Shown here one piece after another: positions 1-6,194 of a stretch of 8,039 bases of DNA. The stretch's first letter is position 1. The number at the start of each line of letters is the position of its first letter. The position numbers and the translations under genes are program-made. Location of the stretch: positions 1-8,039 of the forward strand of contig JAJUJY010000180.1 of assembly GCA_029265085.1 (NCBI GenBank), given 5' to 3'. This stretch comes from Chloroflexota bacterium (GTDB lineage Bacteria; Chloroflexota; Anaerolineae; Anaerolineales; Anaerolineaceae). The notes below the pieces were generated by a model. That model was not told the origin of the DNA. It did not search any database and was given only the letters and a program-made list of their open reading frames with translations.

Positions 1-633
1 AACCGGCCATATGCTGCCGACCAAAAGAACCACGGCACTCCACCATACGGCAATCAACATCGTCTGCAAAATCAAAACCACCGCCGATGCGGGTGAAATC
101 CCATTGGCGAAAACCTGTACGACATGTAAGATCGAGAAAAGCAGCGAGGCCAATAAAACACTGCCAATAATCCCAGGGGGGGTACTGCCCCAAGCCTTGA
201 CCAATCCATACAGCACCAATCCGCGAAACATGATTTCTTCACTGATGCCCGCCATGAACATCAATAGTGTAATTGTGCGGGCTTCAGGGTTTTGGATCAG
301 GTTTGAAAAATCAAAAGCCGCCTTGCCAAAAAAGGCAACCAGGCTGGCAATGGCTATGTAAATCAACCCGCCCAGGGTAATTAACCAGATCTGCCAGTTG
401 CCCAGGCGTGTGACACCGGCTGGCTTCAACCAGCCCAACGCCCACAACAGCAAGAGAGTGCCAATCAAAACAACCAGCCGCCCAACCGTGCCTGGGATGA
501 AATGATCGTAAGGTTTCCGGAAAACGGTGGAAGCTGCCCCCATAAATGCAATCAACAAGACTAACCAGATGATTATCGCTGCGATCACAAATAAGACGGG
601 GTGATTTGCCGCAATGGATCGGAGAGTATTCAT
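1..633 (-). CDS. CPBP family intramembrane metalloprotease (3' end outside window)
   Basis: 211 codons read from ATG at 633 to the window edge with no stop, so the C-terminus is missing. The start is supported by GGGAGG about 7 nt upstream. The protein is very hydrophobic, with membrane segments near residues 12-32, 52-68, 80-102, 155-175 and 183-207. Two of the three CPBP (CAAX protease / bacteriocin-processing, PF02517) motifs are visible: EExxxR as SEEIMFRG (E132, E133, R137) and FxxxH as FSILH (F166, H170). The third, HxxxN/B, would be expected just beyond the sequence end. Family members are membrane glutamic-type proteases with roles ranging from prenyl-protein processing to bacteriocin self-immunity; the substrate here cannot be told. 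It probably has its own promoter, because a repeat-bearing gap of 242 nt separates it from the gene upstream. Confidence 0.88.
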   Translation of the reverse strand, partial: MNTLRSIAANHPVLFVIAAIIIWLVLLIAFMGAASTVFRKPYDHFIPGTVGRLVVLIGTLLLLWALGWLKPAGVTRLGNWQIWLITLGGLIYIAIASLVAFFGKAAFDFSNLIQNPEARTITLLMFMAGISEEIMFRGLVLYGLVKAWGSTPPGIIGSVLLASLLFSILHVVQVFANGISPASAVVLILQTMLIAVWWSAVVLLVGSIWPV

Positions 634-757
634 TGACCTACCTCCCAATTACAGCTGCGAGATCTTTATAGGTCTCAATTCTTATCCGAGCCCCACTCAC
701 TACCGTCTCAAATTATTAGTATTGGAATGCAACCTTTAATTTCTTAGGGATAGATTA

Positions 758-763
758 ATTATA
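758..763 (-). promoter_or_regulatory. candidate -10 box for the left-edge CPBP gene
   Basis: The minus strand reads TATAAT, a perfect sigma-70-type -10 hexamer, about 34 nt downstream of the heptamer repeat at 797-812. No convincing -35 lies 16-18 nt upstream. It would give a leader of roughly 118 nt before the ATG at 633. The assignment rests on the hexamer, the AT-rich setting and a similar arrangement at the other repeat islands in the window. Confidence 0.35.
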
Positions 764-796
764 CATCCGAGGAAAAAGGGATACTTCAGGGAAGAA

Positions 797-812
797 GCCG
801 TCAGCGGTCAGC
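797..812 (+). repeat. short heptamer repeat island (copy D)
   Basis: Two consecutive heptamers, GCCGTCA and GCGGTCA, followed by GC. This matches the GCNRTCA units of the longer islands at 4606 and 7535 in the same orientation. It lies between the end of the M50-like gene and the start of the CPBP gene. The remaining gap sequence (634-796 and 813-875) holds no ORF or RNA gene that I can recognise. Confidence 0.6.
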
Positions 813-875
813 ATTTCAACATTTTCCCTGGCAGCCCCACCCTACGGCATACCTGGCAACAGGATATTAACCCCG

Positions 876-2261
876 TTAAATCACAATCACCAGGCCAATC
901 GCCAGACTGGCAGCCCATACAATGGCGGGCAGGCGCAGGTCTTTCCAGGTCAGTGCCGCCGTTTCGGTACGCAGCCAGCCCGGCAGCCGGGGATACAGCC
1001 AGCGAAAGAGGGTAACATAGAGCACAGCAAGCAGCACCCCAATCACCAGGAACAAAAATTTGTTGACAGAAAGAAGGATCTCGCGCCCTGCAAAGTATTC
1101 AAGGTTAATGGGCGAACCTGGCACAAACCCATGAGCCACCAGCAGAGAGAGAACGCTGATCAGCCACATCGCCGCCGGAAGAACGAACAGGGCATGATTG
1201 CCTCGCGGATCCAGTCCGGTGAGGGGGAGCAGCGAAAAGAAAGAGAGGATCCCGATGCCCATCAACAAAGCACCCAGCACCAGGAACGGAGCAGCGGGCA
1301 GCCCGGTTTTTTGAATCACGTTTTGGAAGTCACCCATCAACCCCATCACATTGAATCCATCCATCATTGCGCTGTATGGAAAGAGGAGCACCCATGGAAG
1401 GAGAGTAAAGGAACGGCGTTTCCAAAGGGGGATGGTCACCAACGAACACACCAGCAAAGCGGCTGCCGAGCCAAGAATATCGTATGAAATGCCGGATGCA
1501 GGGATGAGCGGTCTGGAAAACCCGGAAAAAAAGAAGGGATGGACATACAGCGTGATGGGCACACCGCGAACGAACAAATACAACGAATGACCGCCTTCAT
1601 GCAGAAACCCCTGCAATAATTGGATGACCATGATGAGCAGAACCAACAAAACCGTGGATCGAATCGCCGGCAGTCTGTCTGCGGGGTGCTTGCGAAACAG
1701 CAGCCAGAACATCAACAACAGGACCGCGCCAACGGGTAAAACCATGCTGAGGCCAGAGACCAGGAGCTGTCCGGCATCCACCTGTGGAGGCGTTGCGCAG
1801 GACATGCGCATGAGCACAGGTTCGCTTAAGCTGCCGGCCTGATCCCGGATGCGGACCGCGTATGCCAGTTCCATTTTTTGCCAGCAGGCGGTCGTTTCAA
1901 CGAAAAGCGCGCCGCTTTTTTGCTGCTCGGGAGTGGATTCAATGGGGGTGTCGGGCAGCGTCAAAGAATACGGCAGGCTAGATGAGACGATCGCATAGGT
2001 CGCAGCAGCGGCGTCGCCGTCCGGATCGGTAAAATAAATATCCTGGAAGAAATAGTAATAACCGTTAATCACTTCCTGGCGGTTTACCACCTGTGAAATC
2101 ACCGGTTGGCTCCCACCCGTCTGCGGCTGGACAGGCGCCTGCACGGCTGCCGGTGAAATCGAGGCGGTGCAAGCGGCCAGCAGGAATCCGAATGCACCCA
2201 GGAAAACCAGAGATTTCAACAAACGGGAAAAACGTACCGGAACAGCAGTTTTCGTTTTCAT
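876..2261 (-). CDS. M50-like membrane metalloprotease with lipoprotein-type signal
   Basis: 461 residues. Residues 1-31 form a lipoprotein signal (basic start, hydrophobic core, lipobox LAAC with C31). Residues about 50-158 form an extracytoplasmic domain with a calcium-binding/cadherin-like DPDGD at 79-83 and two cysteines (C126, C155) that could pair. About eight membrane segments follow from residue 162. HEGGH (221-225) sits inside a hydrophobic stretch, the HExxH zinc site of site-2-protease-like M50/M50B proteins. D301-G302 in MMDGFNVMG resembles the second family motif that supplies the third zinc ligand, but the usual NxxPxxxLDG context is incomplete. It is inferred to be a membrane protease with an outward-facing sensor or substrate-binding domain. 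The ATG at 2261 has no good Shine-Dalgarno; it is kept because the signal peptide begins there. The gene lies 123 nt after a CPBP protease, probably in the same operon. A non-proteolytic transporter-like role remains possible. Confidence 0.8.
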   Translation of the reverse strand: MKTKTAVPVRFSRLLKSLVFLGAFGFLLAACTASISPAAVQAPVQPQTGGSQPVISQVVNRQEVINGYYYFFQDIYFTDPDGDAAAATYAIVSSSLPYSLTLPDTPIESTPEQQKSGALFVETTACWQKMELAYAVRIRDQAGSLSEPVLMRMSCATPPQVDAGQLLVSGLSMVLPVGAVLLLMFWLLFRKHPADRLPAIRSTVLLVLLIMVIQLLQGFLHEGGHSLYLFVRGVPITLYVHPFFFSGFSRPLIPASGISYDILGSAAALLVCSLVTIPLWKRRSFTLLPWVLLFPYSAMMDGFNVMGLMGDFQNVIQKTGLPAAPFLVLGALLMGIGILSFFSLLPLTGLDPRGNHALFVLPAAMWLISVLSLLVAHGFVPGSPINLEYFAGREILLSVNKFLFLVIGVLLAVLYVTLFRWLYPRLPGWLRTETAALTWKDLRLPAIVWAASLAIGLVIVI

Positions 2262-2313
2262 AATTGGACCACATTTTTTACAGCGAACAATTGCACTGCC
2301 AATATCTTGTGAA

Positions 2314-2388
2314 TCAAAACCTTTTCACAATTTCGTTTTGGCCGTATCCTGGGTGCAAACCATGCATACCAGATGCATATTTATTCAT
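2314..2388 (-). other. 24-codon coupled micro-ORF, possibly a frameshifted leader of the next gene
   Basis: An ATG at 2388-2386 overlaps the TGA (2387-2385) of the CPBP gene as ATGA, an arrangement common in translational coupling. It runs 24 codons (beginning MNKYASG, ending VKRF) and stops at TGA 2316-2314 in the context TTT TGA. Removing one T from that TTTT run would join it to an open frame that continues in phase into the M50-like gene and carries a zinc-ribbon-like RCKKCG just before its ATG. There is no clear ribosome binding site. It may well be chance; no homologue is recognised. Confidence 0.15.
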
Positions 2389-3389
2389 ACACTCGGTTTA
2401 TGGACAGAAAGGCTTTCCGCAGGGAGCTTCTTCCACATACGGTCAGAAACAATAGCGAAGATTGCCACGGCAATGATTAGAATTCTACCGGTCAAAGTAA
2501 TCGAAAATTGATTCCCGAAAGTATTCATGGCTGGATGAAAGAGAGCCGGTGCCAGGATGCTGCCATTTGTGCGGTTATAAAGCCAGGTCATGATGATTGA
2601 TACCATCAGATTCCAGAGAATCCGATTTTCAAGAATCCAGGCTACCGGTTCGTCCCGGCCAATATCGTACGGGATATGCCAGAGCGCCCAAAAGAACCAC
2701 ACAATCACTGCGGATAGGATAACGGGATAACGCGCTTGAAGGCGTGGAAGCGCAAAGCCCCGCCAGCCGCTCTCTTCATTAATTCCGCCGGTCATCAGGA
2801 AGCCGCGCAGGTATTCAAGAAGCAGGATAATCGTTACCGTTTTGATGCCCAGGTTTTTAAGGAAAAAATCCGCTTGGCCGCCCAAAAGCCTGGTAATTCC
2901 CATTGACAAGAGTAGTATGCCGGGGAAAATCAGAAAAACAACCAGATACCAGATTGCCGGACCTCTCGGCTTTAAAAGCGTAGCAAACTGCTTCCGTACT
3001 CCCGGAGTCCTGGCATACGCGCTTGAAAGCACCCAGGCAGGGAAAAGGGCAAAGACGCAGCTAATGACAATAATTGGGGTGGAAAGGTTTACCTGGGTTA
3101 TTTTCCAGAAATACAGTATCTGGACGATGGAAGAGACGATCCATGAGATGATAAAGGCTGTCCACCGCACAATCCTGCTCCCACTCTTGGGGGAAGGTTC
3201 TGCGATTGCTGAGATCAGCATGGCTGCCAGCGCAGGGCTAAAAACCACCTGAGAACAAAGAATTTCTACGATCTGGTTCCCGGGGAAGATGAAATAATAC
3301 AGGAAAAGCCCAGGCCAGGTAATTGCAAAGGCTATGATGAAGAATGCCACGACCTGGTGTTTCTTAATCCATTCAGCAATCCTTTTCAT
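2385..3389 (-). CDS. CPBP family intramembrane metalloprotease (complete)
   Basis: 334 residues from ATG 3389. An in-frame ATG lies 6 nt upstream (3395) and a longer frame reaches 3440. AAAGGA sits 9 nt before 3389 but only 3 nt before 3395, and the usual family opening (basic MKRIAEWIKKHQ, then a membrane segment) starts here. The protein has roughly eight membrane segments. All three CPBP (PF02517) motifs are present: EESGWRG (E205, E206, R210), ALWH (H238) and HPAMN (H285, N289). The EExxWRG form is typical of the large bacterial branch often annotated as an abortive-infection-like or CAAX-type protease. The catalytic set appears intact, so an active membrane protease is likely; its substrate is unknown. 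The M50-like gene follows after 123 nt, probably in one transcript. It is clearly diverged from the CPBP protein at the left edge. Confidence 0.92.
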   Translation of the reverse strand: MKRIAEWIKKHQVVAFFIIAFAITWPGLFLYYFIFPGNQIVEILCSQVVFSPALAAMLISAIAEPSPKSGSRIVRWTAFIISWIVSSIVQILYFWKITQVNLSTPIIVISCVFALFPAWVLSSAYARTPGVRKQFATLLKPRGPAIWYLVVFLIFPGILLLSMGITRLLGGQADFFLKNLGIKTVTIILLLEYLRGFLMTGGINEESGWRGFALPRLQARYPVILSAVIVWFFWALWHIPYDIGRDEPVAWILENRILWNLMVSIIMTWLYNRTNGSILAPALFHPAMNTFGNQFSITLTGRILIIAVAIFAIVSDRMWKKLPAESLSVHKPSV

Positions 3390-3404
3390 AACCATTGTTC
3401 CTTT

Positions 3405-3429
3405 CTTGATCGGCGATCTATCAATCAAG
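3405..3429 (-). promoter_or_regulatory. small inverted repeat just upstream of the CPBP ribosome binding site
   Basis: Arms CTTGAT (3405-3410) and ATCAAG (3424-3429) are perfect complements around a 13-nt loop. A nested GATC-GGC-GATC lies at 3408-3418. The structure ends a few bases before the AAAGGA of the 3389 start, so it could influence initiation or bind a regulator. The stem is weak and AT-rich, and no riboswitch class is recognised. Confidence 0.2.
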
Positions 3430-3544
3430 TAAAAAGGCAATTGTTATCCTATAAAGTTGTGGTGGGTAACTGTAATTTTGGATTAACGTACTGGTAAGCC
3501 GCTCATTTCACAATGATTTCGACAACTACTTCCCCCCTACAAAT

Positions 3545-3550
3545 ATTATA
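3545..3550 (-). promoter_or_regulatory. candidate -10 box for the CPBP/M50-like operon
   Basis: The minus strand reads TATAAT within TTGTATAATATTTG, about 35 nt downstream of heptamer island A. No good -35 hexamer is at standard spacing. Use of this box would give a leader of about 149 nt to the ATG at 3389. Confidence 0.4.
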
Positions 3551-3585
3551 CAACGGCGTGAAAGAAGGCGGCAGGCAGAAAACCA

Positions 3586-3664
3586 GGTTACAGGTTGCAG
3601 GTAACAGATTCGGCAACAGTCAACTTCTCGCCGCTCACCACATCCCACTCGCCACTTCTTCTCT
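3586..3664 (+). repeat. degenerate heptamer repeat island (copy A)
   Basis: It opens with three heptamers, GGTTACA, GGTTGCA and GGTAACA (3586-3606), then a degraded stretch with CAACAGTCAACTTC, then a pyrimidine-rich part with CTCGCCGCTCACC and CCACTCGCCACTTCTTCTC. The preceding AAAACCAGGTTRCAGGT block recurs in copy C (about 7560-7577). The pyrimidine-rich tail is nearly the same as 4699-4737 in copy B. No terminal inverted repeats or target duplication are visible, so it does not look like a MITE. Confidence 0.7.
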
Positions 3665-3757
3665 TGCACTCTTCGTTGGATTGCGGGGCTGGACCAGTGA
3701 AGAATTGATTTTTACCATAGTGCCGTTCCACCCAACCCAACGAGCTGATTGCACTTT

Positions 3758-4543
3758 CTAATCGTGCTCCGCCAATACCTCATCCAGACCGCAGTAGAGT
3801 AAAAGTCCGCGGTTTTTCGCCCAGGCTTCCATGCCCGCCCAGAGCGCATTCACTGCCTGCATGGCATGCTGGTTGTCACGCAGATCACCGCTCGCCACCA
3901 GCCGCAGGAAAGCCTCCAATCCAGCCGGGAGGTCAGGCAGCGAAAGCGCCTCGTCAAACATCACCGCGCTGGAGGTGAACAACCTCCGCTGGGCAAGGCC
4001 AACCAGGCAGGCCGCATACCGGGCAGCATCCACCAGCTCCGCAGCCAGGCTGGCCGGACGGCTGCTGATTACCGCATTGCGCACCTTCCCAACCACCTCG
4101 TACAGGTCGCCGACCAGCACCTCGCGTATCATTGCATCAAATTCAGCCCCTGAGTGAGCAAAGACCGCTTCCCTGCCGCGCGGAAAGATCCCCTGCGGAT
4201 CAAAAAGCGGTAAGACCTGCGCGTATGCCCCATGCGTCACCGGCCAGAATTCGTCCAGTTCGGCAGCACGGGCAAGAAATGTTTCTTCATTATATACATC
4301 CACCTCCGCCTTCCAGGGACCTTCGGACCATTCAAAGGCGGTATCGATACCCTCCCCGCGCACCACGCAGTGCATTTCAATATCCGAATAGGGGCCGTCT
4401 GTGCCGCGGCTGATCGAGCCGTAGATCCCCAGCGCCACGAGGTCTGTGCCAAAATGCGCACGCAAGCGGTCCGCGATGGCGTCCGCGCGGGCGCGGCGCT
4501 CCGCGGGAGAATAGGGCTGGGGTCCGGAAGAAGTCGGTTGCAT
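3758..4543 (-). CDS. ANT(4')-like aminoglycoside (kanamycin) nucleotidyltransferase
   Basis: 261 residues, close to the length of ANT(4')-I kanamycin nucleotidyltransferase, and alignable along most of it. Residues 41-57 carry the polymerase-beta-type nucleotidyltransferase signature YGSISRGTD...YSDIEM (S43, R46, D54, E56). E71, K78 and E80 in EWSEGPWKAE match the known second block. WPVTHG follows at 100-105. The C-terminal KNTase domain has E149 and K153 in LYEVVGK, matching the catalytic base Glu145 and Lys149 of the known enzyme (offset +4). The neighbour corresponding to Glu141 is Gly145 here, which may alter the aminoglycoside site. Such enzymes transfer AMP from ATP to the 4'-hydroxyl of kanamycin-like drugs, in the cytoplasm. 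AGGAG lies 10 nt before the ATG. It stands alone between repeat-bearing gaps, with no mobile element, and is visibly more GC-rich than the genes at 4797-6194. The true substrate could differ. Confidence 0.88.
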   Translation of the reverse strand: MQPTSSGPQPYSPAERRARADAIADRLRAHFGTDLVALGIYGSISRGTDGPYSDIEMHCVVRGEGIDTAFEWSEGPWKAEVDVYNEETFLARAAELDEFWPVTHGAYAQVLPLFDPQGIFPRGREAVFAHSGAEFDAMIREVLVGDLYEVVGKVRNAVISSRPASLAAELVDAARYAACLVGLAQRRLFTSSAVMFDEALSLPDLPAGLEAFLRLVASGDLRDNQHAMQAVNALWAGMEAWAKNRGLLLYCGLDEVLAEHD

Positions 4544-4574
4544 AGGATCAATGCTCCTGGAACGGGATGAGGGT

Positions 4575-4580
4575 ATTATG
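4575..4580 (-). promoter_or_regulatory. candidate extended -10 box for the nucleotidyltransferase gene
   Basis: The minus strand reads TGGCATAAT: a CATAAT hexamer preceded by TGn, the extended -10 form. TTGCTG lies 15 nt upstream as a poor -35. The implied leader is about 25 nt to the ATG at 4543. The same TGGCATAAT occurs before the plus-strand gene at 7671. Heptamer island B begins 26 nt upstream. Confidence 0.45.
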
Positions 4581-4605
4581 CCATAAAACAGGGGGCAGCA
4601 AAGAA

Positions 4606-4738
4606 GCTGTCAGCGGTCAGCCATCAGCGATCAGCTATCAGCTATCAGCCAAAAACCGGGGAGCAGGCCGCAGATTCTGGCAACTGACGACTGGCGACCT
4701 CTCGCCACTCACCAATACCCACTCGCCGCTTCTTCTCC
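4606..4738 (+). repeat. degenerate heptamer repeat island (copy B, longest)
   Basis: Six uninterrupted heptamers of pattern GCNRTCA run from 4606 to 4647 (GCTGTCA, GCGGTCA, GCCATCA, GCGATCA, GCTATCA twice). After a spacer come three of pattern CTGRCRA (4677-4697: CTGGCAA, CTGACGA, CTGGCGA). Then follows a pyrimidine-rich tail, CTCGCCACTCACC and CCACTCGCCGCTTCTTCTC, shared with copy A. The order of modules (GCNRTCA, CCNGG spacer, CTGNCRA, pyrimidine tail) is shared with copy C. The plus-strand frame at 4567-4761 is a translation of this repeat and is not a gene. Confidence 0.8.
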
Positions 4739-4768
4739 GTGCCCTGATGTCTTTTCGTTGAGATCATC

Positions 4769-4798
4769 GGATGATGCAGGGCAGCATCCAATTTTTTT
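4769..4798 (+). terminator. rho-independent terminator reading on the plus strand
   Basis: Arms GGATGATGC (4769-4777) and GCAGCATCC (4781-4789) pair as eight base pairs with one A-G mismatch around the loop AGG, followed by AA and seven T (4792-4798). The U-tract is on the plus strand only, so it should stop plus-strand (antisense) transcripts before they enter the hydrolase gene; its last bases lie in the TAA of that gene. The minus-strand transcript can form the hairpin but lacks a U-tract. A competing palindrome, ATCATC-GATGAT, overlaps the left arm. Confidence 0.5.
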
Positions 4799-5492
4799 AG
4801 GTTTCCGCCTGTAACCAGCGGTCAAATATTTCCAATTGCTCTTTCTTTTGAAAATAATGTTCTCCGTTTTTCAGCACTTCCAGCTCGCAATGAAATCTTG
4901 CCACAAAAGCATCAACGATTTTTCTTGGTGTTAAATGATCTTCTGAGCCATAAAAAATATGCGTGGGTGAATCCCACTTAAGAATTGGATTCTCTCGGAC
5001 AAATTGATAATAAGGCCAGGAGATTGTTTCTCCGGAGGGTGTCGGTATTTCTTTTTTTTCAAAAAGCAAATCCTCGGTTACATTGTTAGATTTCATCATG
5101 TTCTGGATCAGGTTTTCCATATCGAGGATAGGCGAAACAAACAGACATTTGTCAAACTTCAAATTCTGATATGCCACTAAACTGAAATACGCCCCCAGGC
5201 TGTTTCCAAATAAAGAAATGTGTTCCCATTTTTGTGTTACGAAGTCACTTATTTTTCGCAAATCAGATACAGCATTTTGAACTGTACATCGATAGTCTTC
5301 GAATTTTCTTTCGCCATGCTCAGGAAGATCAAAACTGATGACCTGATAACATTTGTTGGCCGCAATCTCGGCGAATCGTTCAGCATCTTCTTTTCGTGAC
5401 ATCATGCCATGAACATAAATATACACACGGTTCGAGGGATATCCCCAGACGATTGCAGGAATTGATTGAATCGAGACGAGTTGTTTTGGCAT
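4797..5492 (-). CDS. alpha/beta hydrolase
   Basis: 231 residues, with the short alpha/beta-hydrolase plan and no signal peptide, so cytoplasmic. The oxyanion-type HG (H28-G29 in YIYVHGMMS) follows the first core strand; SFDLPEHGER at 53-62 is the usual loop after the next strand. The nucleophile elbow is GNSLG with S98, the acid is D185 in YGSEDHLT, and the base is H212 in NGEHYF, so the triad is complete. The short lid and family style fit a serine esterase or peptidase; no substrate is indicated. The ATG at 5492 has no strong Shine-Dalgarno. It lies 126 nt after the HAD-like gene and could be its operon partner or have its own weak promoter. Codons are AT-rich, like the HAD-like gene and unlike the nucleotidyltransferase downstream, which hints at a separate origin. 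Confidence 0.88.
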   Translation of the reverse strand: MPKQLVSIQSIPAIVWGYPSNRVYIYVHGMMSRKEDAERFAEIAANKCYQVISFDLPEHGERKFEDYRCTVQNAVSDLRKISDFVTQKWEHISLFGNSLGAYFSLVAYQNLKFDKCLFVSPILDMENLIQNMMKSNNVTEDLLFEKKEIPTPSGETISWPYYQFVRENPILKWDSPTHIFYGSEDHLTPRKIVDAFVARFHCELEVLKNGEHYFQKKEQLEIFDRWLQAET

Positions 5493-5537
5493 GTTTGTTC
5501 AGCTTATTAAGTGATCCAGTGTCGAATAGATGAAGTA

Positions 5538-5555
5538 TTTTGAAGCATTTCAAAA
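5538..5555. promoter_or_regulatory. operator-like inverted repeat upstream of the alpha/beta hydrolase
   Basis: TTTTGAA (5538-5544) and TTCAAAA (5549-5555) are perfect inverted arms with a 4-nt centre (GCAT). The site lies about 50 nt before the ATG at 5492. A TTGAAA inside it, with a poor TCTATT 17 nt downstream on the minus strand, could form a weak promoter. This is the only ordered structure I see in the gap 5493-5618. Its AT-richness makes chance plausible. Confidence 0.2.
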
Positions 5556-5618
5556 ATCTTTTTGTTGGGCAGCCGGGCAATATCCTAACCAGCAAGATCA
5601 TTTCCTTTTGTAAACAAT

Positions 5619-6194
5619 TCAACGCCGAGCGATATGATTCCAGGAGATTAATTGCTGCAAATCGGCTGGTAAATGATCGATTCCCTGAAATTCCCTGACC
5701 ACAACGGAACAGATTTGCTGTTTCACGTCCTGCTTCACATGGGTGATGGTCATTTGCCACTGACCGCCAATACTTCTGCAATCATCCTCGATCAAAATAT
5801 CCGGAACCAGTTGTTCGGCAATATCACGATATTGCTCTTGTGATCCACGATAATACAGATAATCCCCCGGAAAATGTGCGGTCAACAAATTCTCTCGCAC
5901 CATCGCCGCATCAGCAGGCCGCCGGCATGAAGTCAGGTAAGAAATCCGGGCACCCTGTCTGTCCCAACCCTGGATTTTTTCAACACTCTTCCCGATGGGT
6001 ATATAACCTGTATCGTTAAAAAATTCCCACCAATGTTTTGGGCCAAAGATTGTTCCTTCGGTAAATATAAGAATCCTTGGATTGGCAGATTGAGAATCCA
6101 AAATTTTTTCGTCACCAAACGCGAAGGAACCTTCTAATGGAATATATGCCACGCTTATTAATTCCTTTTCAAGAAATTCAGCCGCAAAAATCAA
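5619..6194 (-). CDS. HAD-like protein with degenerate motif I (FTEGT)
   Basis: 191 residues from a TTG at 6194 directly abutting the TAA of the upstream gene. A GTG at 6152 (residue 15), with AAGGA 10 nt upstream, is an equally good or better start. From residue 40 the order resembles a haloacid-dehalogenase (HAD) fold: strand ILIFTEGT (41-48), ISYLTSCR (84-91, motif II Thr/Ser), a basic residue near R123, and PDILIEDDCRSIGG (131-144, motif IV acids D137, D138). The motif I nucleophile Asp is replaced by F44 and the general-acid Asp by E46, so ordinary phosphatase chemistry via an aspartyl-phosphate is not expected. From memory, related uncharacterised proteins share TEGT and EDD...SIGG, suggesting a genuine subfamily rather than decay. 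The role is unknown: perhaps ligand binding or a different reaction. It is probably translated with the upstream hydrolase. Confidence 0.72.
   Translation of the reverse strand: MIFAAEFLEKELISVAYIPLEGSFAFGDEKILDSQSANPRILIFTEGTIFGPKHWWEFFNDTGYIPIGKSVEKIQGWDRQGARISYLTSCRRPADAAMVRENLLTAHFPGDYLYYRGSQEQYRDIAEQLVPDILIEDDCRSIGGQWQMTITHVKQDVKQQICSVVVREFQGIDHLPADLQQLISWNHIARR

Larger units (their letters stand above)
3430..3757. other. intergenic region between the nucleotidyltransferase gene and the CPBP gene
   Basis: This gap holds, reading in the direction of minus-strand transcription, the end of the nucleotidyltransferase unit, a stretch with no recognisable content (about 3665-3757), heptamer island A (3586-3664), a TATAAT box (3545-3550) and a leader of about 149 nt to the CPBP start. 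The open frame on the plus strand at 3513-3761 spans the repeat island and has low-complexity, repeat-derived sequence, so I do not call it a gene. No terminator with a clear U-tract and no tRNA is seen. Confidence 0.6.

Noticed and set aside
659..676. Inverted repeat GAGATC...GGTCTC upstream of the left CPBP gene
   Set aside because: The arms are six bases with a mismatch and there is no associated U-tract; not distinguishable from chance.
3674..3742. CGTTGG...CCAACG as a terminator or transposon end for the nucleotidyltransferase gene
   Set aside because: Only six-base arms 57 nt apart, with no U-tract or target duplication.
3513..3761. 82-codon plus-strand open frame
   Set aside because: It runs through heptamer island A, has no ribosome binding site, and its composition follows the repeat; it also overlaps the end of the nucleotidyltransferase gene.
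4606..4738. CRISPR array
   Set aside because: Units are 7 bp and contiguous with no spacers, and no cas genes are present.
4567..4761. 64-codon plus-strand open frame with a repetitive serine/alanine-rich start
   Set aside because: It is a direct translation of heptamer island B; the periodicity is in the DNA, and there is no protein-family resemblance.
5380..5781. 133-codon minus-strand open frame overlapping two genes
   Set aside because: It is an alternative frame of the HAD-like and hydrolase genes, without domain resemblance or a ribosome binding site.
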